Source of the DNA: Saksenaea vasiformis B4078 | Lineage: Eukaryota > Mucoromycota > Mucoromycetes > Mucorales > Saksenaeaceae | Assembly (NCBI GenBank): GCA_000697055.1 | Contig: JNDT01001166.1 | Location: forward strand, 40,037 to 104,036 | DNA length: 64,000 nucleotides | Direction: 5' to 3' | Part shown: positions 11,988 to 24,800 of the stretch, piece after piece | How the letters are laid out: each line of letters begins with the position of its first letter | How positions within the stretch are numbered: the first letter of the stretch is position 1 | The notes under the pieces: generated by a model | The model's database searches: none | What the model was told of the DNA's origin: nothing | What the model saw: the letters and a program-made list of their open reading frames with translations, nothing else | Position numbers and translations under genes: made by a program

Positions 11988-14905
11988 TCACGCTTGTGCA
12001 AGGGTCGAAGCACATTCTTTGAGAATATCTTCTGTTTTCATGCCAAAATTCTTCACATCTTTTGCCACGGCTTGCCAGTTTTCGCCATGATGTGGTTCAG
12101 CCATGACACATCGCTTGATCACAATATTACGATGTTCCTAGAACATAAATAAGAATGACATGTCTACACATAAGACGTAGCAAATACGTACCTCTGTGCC
12201 ATGTTGCAACTCGAATTTGTACCACCATGCAAAGGAGTCACCCTGATCGGGATCAATTTGGACAGCCTTTTGGAACCAGTTGCGTGCCTTTTCAATTTTT
12301 CTGTCCATCCAGAATAACCGAGCTACTGTTGTTACGATAACAGGATCATGCTCACATTTCTTAAGAGCATCAACGCTTCGTGCCTTGCGTTGTGGTCGTG
12401 CTTCCATGAAAATAGACTCTGTCCAGATGATACCAGACGAAGGACACTCTTGCAGTGCCTTTGCAGTCATTGCCTTGGCAGAACTGATATTGTTTGCGCG
12501 ACTTTCAGTACGGATAGCGTGTAACCAAAGTTCTGGCGTCTTGGGATTGATATAACGAGCCTTTTCCAAAGTAGAACGCGCCTTTGTCACCATGCCCAAC
12601 TTTTCCTCCAGCTTGGCAAGTAAAATCCACAAAGTAATGCTCTTGGGACACACTTTGACAGCCTTATTGTATGTTTCACGGGCTTTCGTTGGCTCATTCA
12701 AGGCCTCGTCTTCCACTTGACCCTTAATCATCCAGAACTTATCGAACGTCGGATGTTTTTCCAGGCCTTCATTTAAGAGAGCAAGGCATCGGTCGTAGTC
12801 CTTCATCTGTCTTTCCAAGAGTGCAGACTTCATCCACACACGTTCTGTACCAGATTCTTGTCTTGCCATCTCCAACAATTTACGGGCGCGTTCAAATTCC
12901 TTGCTTTCGCTTTCAACTTTGACAGCCGCCAACCAGATTTGCTCGCTGTTCGGGTTGGCTCTGAACGCTTCTTCAAGAATATCTCGAGCACCTTGAACGT
13001 CACCAGCAAGCCATTTCTCCTTGGCTCCCATAAGCCAAAGTACTTCGGCCTGTGGGCAGTATCTAACAGCCCGCTGCAGCAATTCTTCCAAACTCTCGGG
13101 TGTACCATGGCTCTTTTCCAAGAATGCAGCCTGCTTCCAGATGGATTTCTTGCCAGGGAAAACTTTCAGGGCATGCGCGTAAATTGCACGAGCTGTCTCG
13201 ATAGATCCATGAGCAATACAGCTTTCTGCGTCCTCCATCCACGTTGCTTTTTGATCTTCTTCTTCTACACGCAGACCAATCGTTGCTCGTACGATAGCCT
13301 GACATGTAAGGACAGACCCGTTGTTCTCGCATTTTTCGGCCTCCTTAAGCCATTGCTCACGATTGAGCACTGCACCCGTTTGTGACAACGCTGTTGCTGC
13401 AAGCTTAATGATTCTGTCAACCGTCTCGGGTTTTCCGTGTTCTTCCTCTAATCGCGCAGCAGCAATCCAAATTTCGTGACTCGTTGGAACTGCAGTACGG
13501 GCCTTGTTAAGCACCTTTTGCGCATTTTTATATGTCTCCAATCGTGCCAAAGCTAACCATAATTCGACACTCAGGGGCACCAATTCAACAGCTCTCGATA
13601 AAAGCACCTTCGCATCGTCCGGATTTTCCTCCATATTAACCGCGGCACGCCACAGTTTCACTGAATTGGGTATAAATTCCAAAGCGCGACGCAGTACTCG
13701 TTTCTGCGCCTTCTGTTCCGTCTCCAAATCCACTGCTTTGAGCCAAATTTTGACGGACTGAGGCAGGTGGCGAACTGCATTAGCCAGGATAATTTTGGCG
13801 TTCTCATTCGTCTATTGCGACTTATGTTAGCCCTGACGAACGATCATGAGTAATCAAAATCACTTACATTAAGACGTGCGGATTCCAGCCAAACATCTTC
13901 ATTTTTGGGACACTGTTCACAGCCTTTCGCGATAATATTTCTAGCCTGTACAGGCCTTCCAGCGACTTCTTCGAGTCGAGCAGCAGCAATCCAACCAGGA
14001 GCGTGTTTAGGGTTTGTTGTAATGACTGAATTTAACAATAGTCGTGCTTTTTTGATATCACCAATTTCTGCGTCGCTTTTCAGAACCACACTGTTCAGAT
14101 CCGTTAGGTAACCCTTGGGATCAATCGTCGTCTGACCAGAGACAGAGTCTGACACTTGATCAAGTTTAAGGCCAAGGACCTTATCTCTCGCTTGACCAAT
14201 CTCTCTAAAGTTTGTCATCATTCCACTGTCAACGTTTGGCGTCGCAATTCCTCCCAATTTTTGCTCTGTTGCATCCAGCATTGTTTCGGTTTGTGACTTT
14301 TCGCGTGCAGCTGCCAAGATGGTATCTGGCAGAGGAGTGAAACGTTCTGGCATTTTATTTCGTTTTCGATTCTTTCCAACAAGATCACCGACCTCAGGGA
14401 TGGCTGCCCATTCAGCTTCGTCGATTGTAACTAGCTGGCGCTTGAGGTCTGCAAACTGTTGTGAAATCTTCGGTCTTTCTTGGCGATAACGTGCCAACTC
14501 TTCACGTTCTCTTGCTTCTCTTCGTGCTTTTCGGCGTTCATCCATTTTGATATCAATCATTTCCCATACTTTGTCGGCTTCTTCGTCGTCTTCTTCGTAT
14601 GGTGCGCCCGAGAAAAGACCGACTTCATTGTCAGGATCTTGGTAACGTTCATCATCGTCATCCTCGCCTTCTGGTTTTCCACCCAATGCACGTTTAGCAT
14701 CCCTACATGATTGACATGGTGAAGTTAGATCGGTTTCCGATCTGCAATTGATTGTTCAAGTAATTACGTACAGTCCAAAATCACCCGATTCTCTAGCAGG
14801 GCCAATATCGGAACGTGTTGTAAATCCAGTAGCACCACGACCAAGACCTGCAACATAATTCGGAGGCGCTGGTTTGCCTATGAAGTCCTTTGTTGCTGTA
14901 AACAT
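11988..14905 (-). CDS. PRP6: pre-mRNA splicing factor PRP6/PRPF6 (U4/U6.U5 tri-snRNP)
   Basis: PRP6 bridges U5 and U4/U6 snRNPs in the nuclear tri-snRNP. Exons 14905-14772, 14702-13868, 13811-12192 and 12137-11988 give 912 aa, close to human PRPF6. The N-terminus has the PRP1 domain ([20 protein letters not shown], then SDIGPARE), an acidic stretch, and the conserved [14 protein letters not shown] segment (here [10 protein letters not shown]) before [11 protein letters not shown]. The remaining two thirds are HAT/TPR-like helical repeats with recurrent W..A..LE motifs, ending in [13 protein letters not shown], [20 protein letters not shown] and [18 protein letters not shown] units. I start at 14905 ([10 protein letters not shown]) because conserved proteins begin just there; an in-frame ATG at 14998 would add 31 residues. 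The introns are 69, 56 and 54 nt. The gene converges on the histidine kinase. Identification is very secure. Confidence 0.96.
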
Positions 14906-15072
14906 CTTTACGGATTCCAAGAAACTCAAATGTCTCGCAGCGGCGAAATTCAGCGGGTTTTGTACTGACGTCAGGTCTGCTGAACGTTGATCAACCAATG
15001 AGATTAAGTCCTGACATTTGCACTCGTATTTCTATTCATTATGTTTCCTGAGTTTTACTATTAACGCTATAC

Positions 15073-15265
15073 TGTTTATTGAATTACTTTTTACATTACT
15101 TTAAATAAATCCTGAGTCTCTAAAGAGCCATGTTTGTGCTGAAAAAGAGTCAAATATGTGGTCATTCATATGTCAAATTTTAATCAGAAGATCGATCAAC
15201 TTACATGATCTTGGTCTCTACGGTGGACGCAAATTTATTCGAGTAACATAAAAAGCAATCCACGG
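15073..15265. mobile_element. MITE-like inverted repeat of the dispersed repeat family
   Basis: A (+) copy of the family end at 15073-15130 (TTTTTACATTACTTTAAATA type) faces a (-) copy at about 15215-15265. The arms match at about 70 percent by eye and enclose about 85 bases with no coding capacity. Adjacent bases 15290-15405 are the reverse complement of 21390-21480, including a GC-rich CCGCGTxAGxTGCGG palindromic core. Bases 15430-15570 resemble 42270-42400 and 54700-54800. The region is therefore a composite of fragments from one family. Confidence 0.6.
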
Positions 15266-15289
15266 TTAATAAATAGAATAAACTTTTTG

Positions 15290-15570
15290 ATGTCAATCTA
15301 CTTAAACCCCCGAAGTACGTGGCCACCCAATGATGACAGTCTGCCCCGCACCTAACGCGGTGGGGGCAGCCAGGGGGATCATGTTGAGAAACCATTACTG
15401 AACTGCCTCAATGCAAAGAGCATATTATCTTGCCGCGAACCATTCTTGCAATTAAGGTAGGACGAACCACTTATCCCGCGCAAAGGATCACTTCCTAACG
15501 CAAAAGTATTCGACTTGAACACGCTCAGTATACTTATTGACGCAAACATTTATTCAAATTGCTATATATT
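15290..15570 (-). repeat. fragments of the dispersed repeat family
   Basis: The first part is an inverted copy of 21390-21480 with a GC-rich hairpin core. A weaker relative is at 23740-23800. The second part (15430-15570) shares the CGACTTGAAC and TTGACGCAAAC segments with the copies near 42.3 and 54.8 kb. There is no open frame. Confidence 0.55.
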
Positions 15571-16011
15571 AATAGGTACAATTTTATGCAGTTTTGGAGG
15601 CATCCATTAATGAATTCAAAAAAGAACCAGTAATTGCATTCAAAAACAATAATAAACCATCGGTAACAGTTTGTGTTCATTAAATTACATCTCTATTAAT
15701 CGATGCTATGGTACCTGTGGAGCCGATATTACAATGCAACGCATTACTTTTAAGTTTTGTACTATTCGGCTTTTAAAAGCTACTTCCGAGCATATGTATC
15801 TGTAGACCAGTAATTGTCCCAATGCGACCTCCACGTTCCATATGTAGACATTAGATGTCTGTTCGCATCGCGTGGTGTGACGGATCTGCCCAGTGCGCTC
15901 CCCAGGGCCATGGATCTGAAGTTGAATTTGCAGCATTCAACCTGTTTACTTTCACTTGCACCTTGCTCCTACTCAGTCCCTTCATTTCACCCATACATTC
16001 CTTCATTCTTT

Positions 16012-18752
16012 ATGTCAGCATCCACAAAAGTTCGCTCATTTAGTGGTTACGCTGGTATTCAGAATGTGATGTCAAACGCTCATTATCACAACTCGATACT
16101 CGGAAATGGTGTGACAGGCATTGAGCAATGCCAGGACAACTCTGAAATGGGCTACGGCGATGACGATGCTCTGGATGACGAGGAAGCATCCGTCATTAGT
16201 ATCCCTGACTCCGACATAAGCTTTGACTTCGTAGGCAACGATCCTGGAAGAAAAAGAAACTCCAAACTTACCGTGTGTATAATAGGTATATGCTCTGCAC
16301 ACCTTCATCGCCACAGTAGAAGGACAAGCTTCTGTCGTAAAGGGGGACATGTTGACGTTGCTGGACGACACAAACTCGTACTGGTGGTTAGTCAATGTCG
16401 TCAAAACGTCTGAAGTAGGATACATTCCCGCCGAAAATGTCGAGGTAGGTTGGCTTGGAAGACTGAATTCCGTCTCTCATGCAGCATCTTCAGACTCCGT
16501 TCGAACGGTTAGCAAGACTGAACAAGTACCGGAATGTGGAGGTAAACTTGGATGTTTTCGTGATTATCCGTTAAACATGAGCATATAGGCAACATCTATA
16601 CAACAAAACATACATTATATTGGCCAAATTTTACCCCGCAAGAAACACTGCAAAAAAGCTATCGTGTCGAGAGGATTATCATTCCAATTGCAGATTATAC
16701 TGACAGGAGAAGATTCGGACGAAGAACTCGAGGAAGCCTTTGAAGAATGGGAAGGGATGATGGATGAAGCAAGCCACTTGGATTCGGAAGTGGAAGAGCA
16801 AAGCAATTATTACGAAAACAACCGACCATTGGTTACCACAAACGGCAATAACTTTCAGGACGTTGTACAAACACCGCAATCGAGACGTGAGGTATCGCAT
16901 ACCCGAGCACCAGTTACTGTATCCTTTCAGCCAACGCCTTTAAAAAGCGGCGACAAACCATGTACTACAGGAATGTGGCGTCGACTCTTCTCTCGAAGCA
17001 ACAAGGACAAATATGCATTACCTGAGGAAGTGAATGGTCAAGGAAGTGAAACGACTTCTTCAATAGATCACCATCCCGATTCTGGCTCGTGTGTATCCAA
17101 CGCCGTTTCAGAGAATTCAGAATCCAACTTCTCAGGTCATTCAAGTGTTACGAATACGCAGTTGACTGTTCTGCGCATTTTTGCTGGAAATATCAATGTC
17201 GGCGCTACGTTCAACACCGTTGTCGTAGATGAAGAAACGGATGCTGAACAACTTCTCAAATTGGCAATCGAACGTTTTCGCATACATGAGACAGGAGGTA
17301 ATACATTCACGACCACTAGCAACATAGAATATTATCTAACCGTAAAAATTATGGATGGAGGTAAGGAGTAATAAAGCTGCAACATAGGTTTGATTTAGCA
17401 TGCACATCTGCTTAATAGATGAGATAACCTTGGCACCGCAAGACAAGCCGCTCACCATTTTTAAATCCCTCATAAGCCATCTCACCACGCCGATGCCGAC
17501 AATAGCATGCGTGAAGCATGTTTCTCAACAACTGTCTACAGTTGAAGTTACCCGGCTTGGCGTATCCCGAGCTCAACGAAGTGGCACATCTTGTTTTGGT
17601 GAAGACTCGGTGATTAAGTTTTATCTCCATAAGCGAATAAAACGAGTCAATGAAAAGAACGGCCAGGTGTATGTAAAGATTGCATACTATGCCGATAAAC
17701 CAAAAAGAGATGTAACTATACGTAGTGCATTCTCACCAAAGAACTTGAAATGCAAATCGTCAACAAAACAGTTGAAGAACGACCAGGAGCGTATCGACAA
17801 ATTAGTTGCTGTGTCACAGAATATCAATATGGCGGGGCTCACAGTCAGAGCTCTCGATAAATTTCACATTACTTGTGATATTGAGAGTGAGGGGCTTAAA
17901 AACGATTGTCGGCTAATAACTGATCATTATCGAATCATGCTGCTCGTCAACGGGGTTGGTAAGCAAAGAAGAAAAAGCTCATGTGTTATAAGAAAAAAGG
18001 AGGGATTCACAGATTTGTTTCTCATAGAAAAAACGCTTGATATGTCAAGCAAGCTGTCTACAATATTAAACGACGAAAACTTGATTCCAAAAGGGACAGT
18101 TGAGAAGCTATTCGTCTTACGTAAAGTAAGAGACGCCAATGGCATAGAACAGCGACACAGCAATAGGATATATCGATCTCGACCTGAGTTAACGAAGACG
18201 TCCTCAACATGGTCTGCAACAATCAGCAGGGTCTCTCCACAAAGATTAACGACATTAAACGCGCGTCCTGCAAGGTCTTTCCTTAAACGGTCGCCATCCA
18301 ATGGCATTTATCATACAAAAGAACTACTCTCATTATTGAAGAATGACCCGATACCACCATTTACTTCGTGTTCCAACGCAAATACAGAGATTGTGCTGAT
18401 GCGGTTGGATGCCGCGCTGCAGTCAATAGAGAACGAGCGCCTAAGATATGATACATCAAACGAGAAGTCGCCTGGTGCAGTGATGTCAACCACCGAGCTG
18501 AATGGACTCCTTGGTCACGGTGGCAGTCGTATTGATCCTAATAAAGCAATGCGCGAATCAGAACAACTAAACTATAAGTTCAAAACCAACTATCCTGGAG
18601 AGAAACGCGAGACAATAAGGGGCCCCGCGGGTATGGTAGGGGTCAACGAAAAAACTATTTTGTCGAGTTTGAATGATTTGGAGAAGGTTAGTAGCAAGGC
18701 AGTGTGCAGATACCGAAGTAATCGTGATTGTGCTAGAAACTACAACACATAG
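16012..18752 (+). CDS. SH3 and Ras-association (RA) domain protein, probable cell-polarity adaptor
   Basis: Exons 16012-16230, 16286-16444, 16494-16541, 16589-17360 and 17419-18752 give 843 aa. After an acidic N-terminus, an SH3 domain (about 74-130) starts YALHTFIATVEGQ and carries NSYWWLVNVV and GYIPAENVE, followed across a junction by TPFERLARLNKYRNVE. This SH3 plus ERLARLN tail is typical of a conserved fungal family. After an acidic/serine-rich segment comes an RA-like domain (about 340-420: LRIFAGNINVGATF, then LLKLAIERFRI). The rest is basic and Ser-rich, probably disordered. The role is inferred: adaptor between a Ras-type GTPase and polarity or cytoskeletal proteins. Two points are uncertain: a 30-nt stretch near 16668-16697 with intron-like ends that keeps the frame, and the C-terminus, where a donor at 18687 could extend or change the tail. 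Confidence 0.78.
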
Positions 18753-19781
18753 TTATCTCTCAAGAAATTTGATCTACACGAAGATTCTTGCGCTTGTTAG
18801 AGCATTAAACAGACAATTACTCTCTTGCTTTTTGGTCCTTTACCATTCTGCTTGACAGGATGTTTGGACTAACATAAAATGTGCCTTGGCCATAAATCGT
18901 ACAAAGGTTAAATAGCAAGTTAGAGCCTACCTAACTATTAAATGTAGAGTCGCATGTTGAAGAAAATACTGGCTTTTCAGCGAGCCTTTGCATCCAATAG
19001 TTGTTATGTGCCGTTCAAGTCAAATAAATTTGCGTTGGGAAGAGGTCCAGAATGATCAAACTCTTGTGGTCTTGTGTGAGTGATACCGTCGAATGCTCCT
19101 ATCTGACAGAAAGGGCGTGTCAATAAAAACGTTTCTGGTTGAGATGTCACGCGCCATACGTTTCCTTCTTTTTTTTCCTAGCGATTTTGTAGGGGGCACT
19201 AACTACGAAAACGTTAAGCTGGTCACTGAGGCAAACCTGCTCCATCCTTACAGGAAATCATGAACCCATGAATAAAGTAACGGTAACAACTTTAAGACCA
19301 TTATCATGACTTATGACACACCAACCAGGATTTCATTATTTTGAAACCTACAAAATAATGTTTCTGGTCATTCAGTCACCTCCTTCGATGCTGGTAAGAT
19401 CGTATTTCATAAGGTAATCTGCAATATGCCTGCTTCGTAGAGGCTTATCGATATCTGCTTACTATATATTTGTCATCCTTCTCAGATATGCAAAGGCAGA
19501 ACTCGTCAAATAAAGGACGTCTCAATGGCAAATTTTCGGTTACTCTTTTTCTCCAGTAGAATAGGGAAAAGAGTTGAACGGAGTCACTATTCCATCAGCA
19601 AAATCTCCATTATGCTTTTGATTTAAACGTCATCGCGCCCATCATAATTCTTCTCTTATTCTGACTCTTTCCCCTTTTCTTTTACTCTTTTATATTTCTC
19701 AGCGAGTATTAAAAAACCACAGTACGACAACATCGCAGGCAACAACCCGTACCTGAAAGCGTTCCGATCCTGTCGGTGAAA
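18753..19781. other. intergenic region
   Basis: No supported gene. If the SH3-RA gene uses the donor near 18687, its last exon would reach to about 18855. The final 100 bases are CT-rich and precede the next predicted start. Confidence 0.45.
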
Positions 19782-20527
19782 ATGCTCTCAAAACGAAAAG
19801 GAAACTTGGGCAGCAGCAGTAGTACGATCACGATATCCGCGACTGAGGTCAATACGGAGCGAGCGTTTGACCATATGCTACATAATATATAATCATATCT
19901 ATTAAGGTGATCCCAGCGAAGAGCGCAAAAGACGGCGTCGTAACAGAGGAGAAGAAAAAGAGACAAGAAATCAGTAAAGCCAAAGACGTACCTCGTGGTA
20001 TATGGGACCTGGCTGACAAGCCAGGCAATGTATCTCCTGGAGCTACTCAAAAGGCTATCGGTCGAGGAAAAAACGTGGTAGATCGCTGAAAGGACTACGC
20101 AATTTCTCACTTCGACGAAATAGCTCTGGCTACAGAAATTACCATGGAAGAGGATACCGGAAGTCAGGAAAAGAGACATATTCGGACATGCACAGCAAAA
20201 CTGTGTAAACTTTTGCGGGATGACCTACCAGAGGAAATCGCCCAGCTCTTTAATGAGCGAGTAGCATCTGCATCTACCCAGATCTCAGACGATATGTCAG
20301 AACTTGCGGTCATAATACGAGCCACAATGATGAAGTATGTGGTTCCCAGTGGCGAAAAATTCATGATACCATCAACCCCAAAGACGGCTGTTCGAGGTAC
20401 ATCGCTTCCGGACAAGTCAGGATCCGTGCCCATATTTCCACCCGCAACACATCCCACGACAGGAAATTGCGCTTCTACAGCAACAGCGACAGCCATTTGT
20501 TTGCTCCGACATATAAATTTTGCATAG
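19782..20527 (+). CDS. hypothetical 203-aa protein (three exons)
   Basis: I do not recognise this protein. Joining 19782-19847, 19907-20060 and 20136-20527 gives one frame of 203 codons and removes the in-frame TGA at 20087-20089. All three junction phases fit, although the donors (GTCAAT, GTCGAG) are weak. The N-terminal half is basic with many Lys, Glu and Gly. The second half contains a helical-looking stretch (LCKLLRDDLPEEIAQLFNER) followed by a Pro/Thr-rich tail. The stop lies 60 bases before the first unit of the tandem array, so the 3' end could have been truncated by repeat insertion. It may be a real small gene or a remnant. Confidence 0.4.
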
Positions 20528-20586
20528 GAGGTAGTTCATTTTACTTTAAGTCAGGGAATAGTTTACGCCTGGATGACCTGCCCTTT

Positions 20587-21066
20587 GCATTCAGGTGCCT
20601 CAATAATAGTTTCTCAAAATCCTGTCAGAAGAAGTAAAAATTATCTCGAAACAAGTAAGAGATTCCATTGAAACAAGGACATCATTTCTGCATTGAGGTG
20701 TCTCAATGGTCGTTCATCATTATTATGATATCAATTCGGAATCAATAAAAATGTCTCAAGATAAGGGAAGTGTTCAGTTGAAGGAAAAATGTCGCTTTGC
20801 ATTGAGGCACTTCAGTGGTGATTTCTCGCCATTGATTTGGAAGCAGTAAAAACGTCTCGAGATAAGGAACATATTCCATTGACCATCGTTTTGCATTAAG
20901 ATGTTTCAGTGATGGTTTTTCAGCATTCCATTGGATGGCGTGAAAATTTCTCAAGATAGGGAAAATGTTCCGTTGAAACATGAACACTCATCATTGCATT
21001 GAAGTACTTCAGCGATGGTGTCTCGGGGTCCTCTCAGTAAGAGTAAAATGTCTCGAGATAAGAACA
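20587..21066 (+). repeat. tandem array of a ~103-bp unit, about 5 copies
   Basis: Units start at 20587, 20690, 20799, 20893 and 20996 (spacing 103, 109, 94, 103). Each begins GCATTnAGGT/C-like, then TTCAGTGATGG-like, an AGTAAAAATGTCTCnAGATAA core and an ATTCCRTTGA-like segment. Copies are diverged, so the array is old. The same unit occurs in reverse at 24496-24800 and once at about 54605-54680 within a dispersed element, suggesting it is an internal segment of that element that was amplified. Confidence 0.85.
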
Positions 21067-21099
21067 GGTGTCATCCAGTATGACCCGTGCTTAAACGCA

Positions 21100-21605
21100 C
21101 GCATAATCCATTTTCAAATCTTTGGCTCTTGCCTTTCAAGAAGACATCCCCAGTAAGGACGTCAGTTTATATACATACAGGATTACTGATGGTTTACGTC
21201 CATTCTTTAGCCTGCATGACCTCTGTCCCGAACCGTCCCGGCTGTGGTGTGGCCTATTGTTCACTAGTAGGGTAAACAAATGTCGTCACGCGCAGACTCA
21301 CTCAACTTCCAACGACAAACTTCGCCAGATGCTGTACCGCTTCAAGTCTTCCGCACGGCATCAAAACCCAACCTGGTGCCTGTATCACTATAATCTCTCC
21401 TGCCGCTGCTACCGCGTCAGATGCGGAGCAGGCTGCCATCAGAGGATGGCTATGCCCTTCGGTGGTTAAGTGAATTGACGTCAAAGCATCTTCCATTCTC
21501 TAACCGTGAATCGTTGGTTAGCCATTCCGTGTTCCTAATGCTTATTGAACAAATTTTTATGCTAATCTATACAAATTTTGCGTCCATGAAGAGTAGTATT
21601 TAGAT
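21100..21605. repeat. composite copy of the dispersed repeat family
   Basis: Bases 21100-21275 are the reverse complement of about 54415-54570, sharing a CCGRGACGGTTCGRGACAG segment and ATCCTGTATRYRT. Bases 21390-21480 are the inverse of 15290-15405. Bases 21538-21600 carry the family end in + orientation. The piece thus abuts parts in opposite orientations, either two nested insertions or a hairpin-type element. No protein is encoded. Confidence 0.65.
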
Positions 21606-22635
21606 GACAAAAACGTGTATCCTGTATTCGTATTTTTAGTGGAGAAGTTGCCAAAAACAGAACTGGAGATTGCCTATTCTCAGGAAAACGGATTTTAATC
21701 TTCTAAAAAAGAAAGATGATTGCAGAAAACTCGGAGAAAAGTTCAGAAAAAGTAGCTGAGGTAGAATTCCTTGATCCCAGTCTTACCTAAGCTCCTCTTC
21801 AAAGTTGACCTTACCCTTTCCGTCAAGTGCGGAGTAGAAAGTGTCCATAATAACGACGGATACGAGGACACAACAGCTTCGATAGACTATCCATTTCTCG
21901 ACTACGTAGAAATTTGCGTTATCTGTGCAAATAACAAATCCTTGCGGGAGCATTGCATGATATTACTCTTAAATATTTATTTTGCCTTTCAGCTCTTGCC
22001 AGGCTCAAGGTAATCTTAACCTGCGTGGGACAAATGGTATTGCAGAAATTAATATGATACAGGATTTTACGGCCAACTCCGTGCATTCACCAAGCTTTTC
22101 TGTGTACGTCGGGAACCGATTTCGCGCAATTCACGAAAATACTTCGTGCTTATTCTTAGCAAAACACCTACGTCAGTATACACTTATTTCATAAGTGAAA
22201 TTTTTTTTATCATGGTCCTCTTTTTAGGAGAGACTTCAAGGAAACCCATAATCGCTGGATATATCCCAGTAATATCTTGTTATATGCGATTGAAGAATAC
22301 TATGCTTAATGAATTACTTTTGTGAAGCGCACATATTTGCTCGACGAAATACACGGATTTGCTGTGTGACATGCACGGATTTGGTTTCCAACATGCACAA
22401 TGGGATCGTTGCCGATGACGCGAAGACGATGGAGGATGTGGTTACCCGCCTTTGGTTTCGCTAGTTTTCTTCAAACTCATCGACTTTTCGATTTATCCTT
22501 ATCTTTATTGTTTTCCTTTGTTTCTCTATGTTCTAATTTCCCGACGTCGTCCTTCGAAAAGAAAAGCTACTACCCTTCCCTTTGAAAGAGATAGATGGTG
22601 TGGATCAAAATTCTACGAATAAAGTAAGAGCTCCG
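21606..22635. other. intergenic DNA within the repeat-rich block
   Basis: No supported gene. A short direct repeat (ACATGCACGGATTTG-like, two to three copies) occurs around 22330-22400. Confidence 0.4.
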
Positions 22636-23019
22636 ATGGCCAATATCACATCTCACGAAGTCGAAGCGGAGGAGGCAACACCACTTGTGTTGGGTACGCC
22701 ACACAACCGCCATAGGTACGACGTTGTAGCTCAAAAGCAATCCGAGACTTTTTTATAGTATCTTTAATACACCAAAGAAAAGCTTAATTTGCGAGGCTAT
22801 ATCCACTACTTAACTTCTCTCATTTTAAAACTGAAAGTCGAAGGACATTCTTCGACTCCAGGCGGTCAAATTGTATGGCTTTATCTTTACTGTCAGAAAC
22901 CATTTGTTTGCTTATGTCCTACTTTCCCAACTTACAGGTCGATACCATCTGCAATTGATCTTCCATTAATGTCACAATTAGCAAGAGACGCTGTCAGCGC
23001 TCATGTGAGGGGAGTATAA
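22636..23019 (+). CDS. possible 53-aa protein in two exons
   Basis: I do not recognise it. Exon 22636-22715 starts at an ATG and encodes an acidic N-terminus (EVEAEEATPLVLG). Joining to 22938-23019 keeps the frame and ends at a TAA. The intron would be 222 nt, far longer than others here. A 47-nt alternative ending in TTATAG near 22758 would give a different, 40-odd-residue end. The first exon has convincing coding character; the second is uncertain. It converges on the small minus-strand gene beginning at 23435. Confidence 0.3.
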
Positions 23020-23124
23020 CATAGTATTTCGTATTAATTTCCGCACTTTAGTCTCAAGTATGAACTTTAAGTACTGCAGGGTTGTACAGTTAGGGTTCAT
23101 TGGTATTTTGTAGGTGAATAATGA

Positions 23125-23435
23125 TTAGATGGGAATGACACCGCTATCTACGGTGCTTTCGCCTTTTACGGTTTCCCGACTTCGAGTAGGAATGGGAGGG
23201 CCGCAAGCAAACTTGTTAAACCTTTTGCGTGACTCAATCACCTCAATCTCCTCACTCCCATGCCGTCTATGTTCCGCCGCAGAATAAAGGTTCTCCACCG
23301 TCTCTTGTACAATAGCCTAGAAAATAAAATGTAAATGTACTTCATAGAACTGCTAACATTTACTTTTAACTGCAGGAATCTCTCAACGATCGCAGGGATC
23401 AAAGATACGTCGCTTGGCGAGCTCATAAGGTGCAT
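23125..23435 (-). CDS. small 87-aa helical protein of unknown function
   Basis: Two exons, 23435-23364 and 23316-23125, are joined by a clean 47-nt GT-AG intron (GTAAAT...TTCTAG) with matching phase. The product begins MHLMSSPSDV and has a predicted helical stretch (IPAIVERFLQLKAIVQETVE) and an acidic/basic EEIEVIESRKRF segment, then a short hydrophilic tail. An in-frame stop lies upstream of the ATG. No signal peptide or membrane segment is visible. Size and helical character recall small subunits of larger complexes, but I cannot name it. The opposite strand over 23384-23493 is also open and was judged a shadow. Confidence 0.5.
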
Positions 23436-24495
23436 ATCGCAAGATCAACAAGAAACAGCTGTCAAAGCAGGTCCCACTGTTGGAGAACAATAAATAAAGC
23501 CATAACTTCTAACGTAGCTGATTACAGTGTTCACAGCAACACAAGGACCAATATTGCACTAAAGAGAAAATGAAGATACGCACTTAATATACCAACCATG
23601 GCAGAAAGACCATACATTACTTACATGAAGTTGGTCCTCCTACGGAGGTAAAACTTTATTGGAGCGGCGAATAACATATTTCATGGTTAGTAAATGGAAT
23701 GATATATTGATATCTTTTACTTAACCCCGAGGGGTATCCCGCCACTCGTACGGACGACTGCAGAGCACCAAATCCATGGTGGGTGCGACCGAGAAGGAGA
23801 AAAAGTAAAAGGCCCACTCACTCACTGCCACATGAAGTTATTTTGCCTATTTGCGTCTATAAACTGTAAAATGTTAGGACGAGCATACGATCTGTTTAAT
23901 TTCTTACCGCTTTGTTGTATCTTGATTCATGTCCAAATTCACCCAAAGATTTCAGGTATATGCCTTGCTTCCGGTCACGGATACTTGCTGTGGTCGTCGA
24001 CGCTGATATCGGTTGCTGCCTCCATGCGTTCAGTTCGGGACATCTTGGACACGCGCGTGAAGAGCTACTTGTGTTCTGTGATTAGATGCTTCCAGAGGAA
24101 AAAATGTTGTCATACCGCTTCTTGCGTAGTGCTTCTTTTGAGAGATGCCTTGTACATATTGATCTTCAAAAGCTATGTGTATTTTACTGAGATAGTGATT
24201 GATGCTTATTTTGTACAAATTATCTTTATCGAAAGCACTGCATACCATGTTTAGATTTCTGAACTCATGCTTGGGGACCTGTTTGACATACTGAAGTCAT
24301 ACGGTCAGACAATCTTCGCATTTATTTCTCGTGTTTTCATTTACCATATTTCTTCGGATTGAAGACAAAGTAAAGGATGTTTTTCGGATGCATAAAGATA
24401 AAGAGAAGACGAAATTTTCTAATCCGTTCTCCTTTTTTTTTGAATTTGTGACAACGATCTGTGGCATGGCTCTTTCAATGCGGAACCTGTGCTTA
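23436..24495. repeat. intergenic DNA with a minus-strand copy of the repeat family end
   Basis: Bases 23640-23705 are a (-) copy of the family end, and 23740-23800 weakly match 15300-15400. No gene is supported in the rest of the interval. Confidence 0.5.
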
Positions 24496-24800
24496 TCTTG
24501 AAACATTTTTACTGCTTCCGATGTGATACTGGGAATCCATCACTGAAGTATCTTGATGCAAGAACGATTTCTTGTTTCAATGGGACATTTCCTTATCTTG
24601 AGACATTTTTACTGCTTTCCGACGGGATATCGGAAAACGATCACTGAAGCATCACAATGCTAAAAAATGTTCTCATTTTTACTGCTTTCCTACAGGATAT
24701 TGAGAAAAAATCACCGGACCAATTCAATGCAAAAAAAAAGGCTTGCTTCAGCTGACCATCTTGCTTATTTCGAGACATTTTTGCTGCTTTCGAGAATATA
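24496..24800 (-). repeat. inverted tandem array of the ~103-bp unit, about 3 copies
   Basis: Read on the minus strand, the units repeat the core of the 20.6-21.1 kb array (GCATYnnGATRCTTCAGTGAT, then GGAAGCAGTAAAAATGTCTC, AAGATAAG). Units end near 24560, 24660 and 24731, with a partial copy at 24765-24800. With the first array it forms a large inverted repeat around about 3.4 kb. Confidence 0.8.
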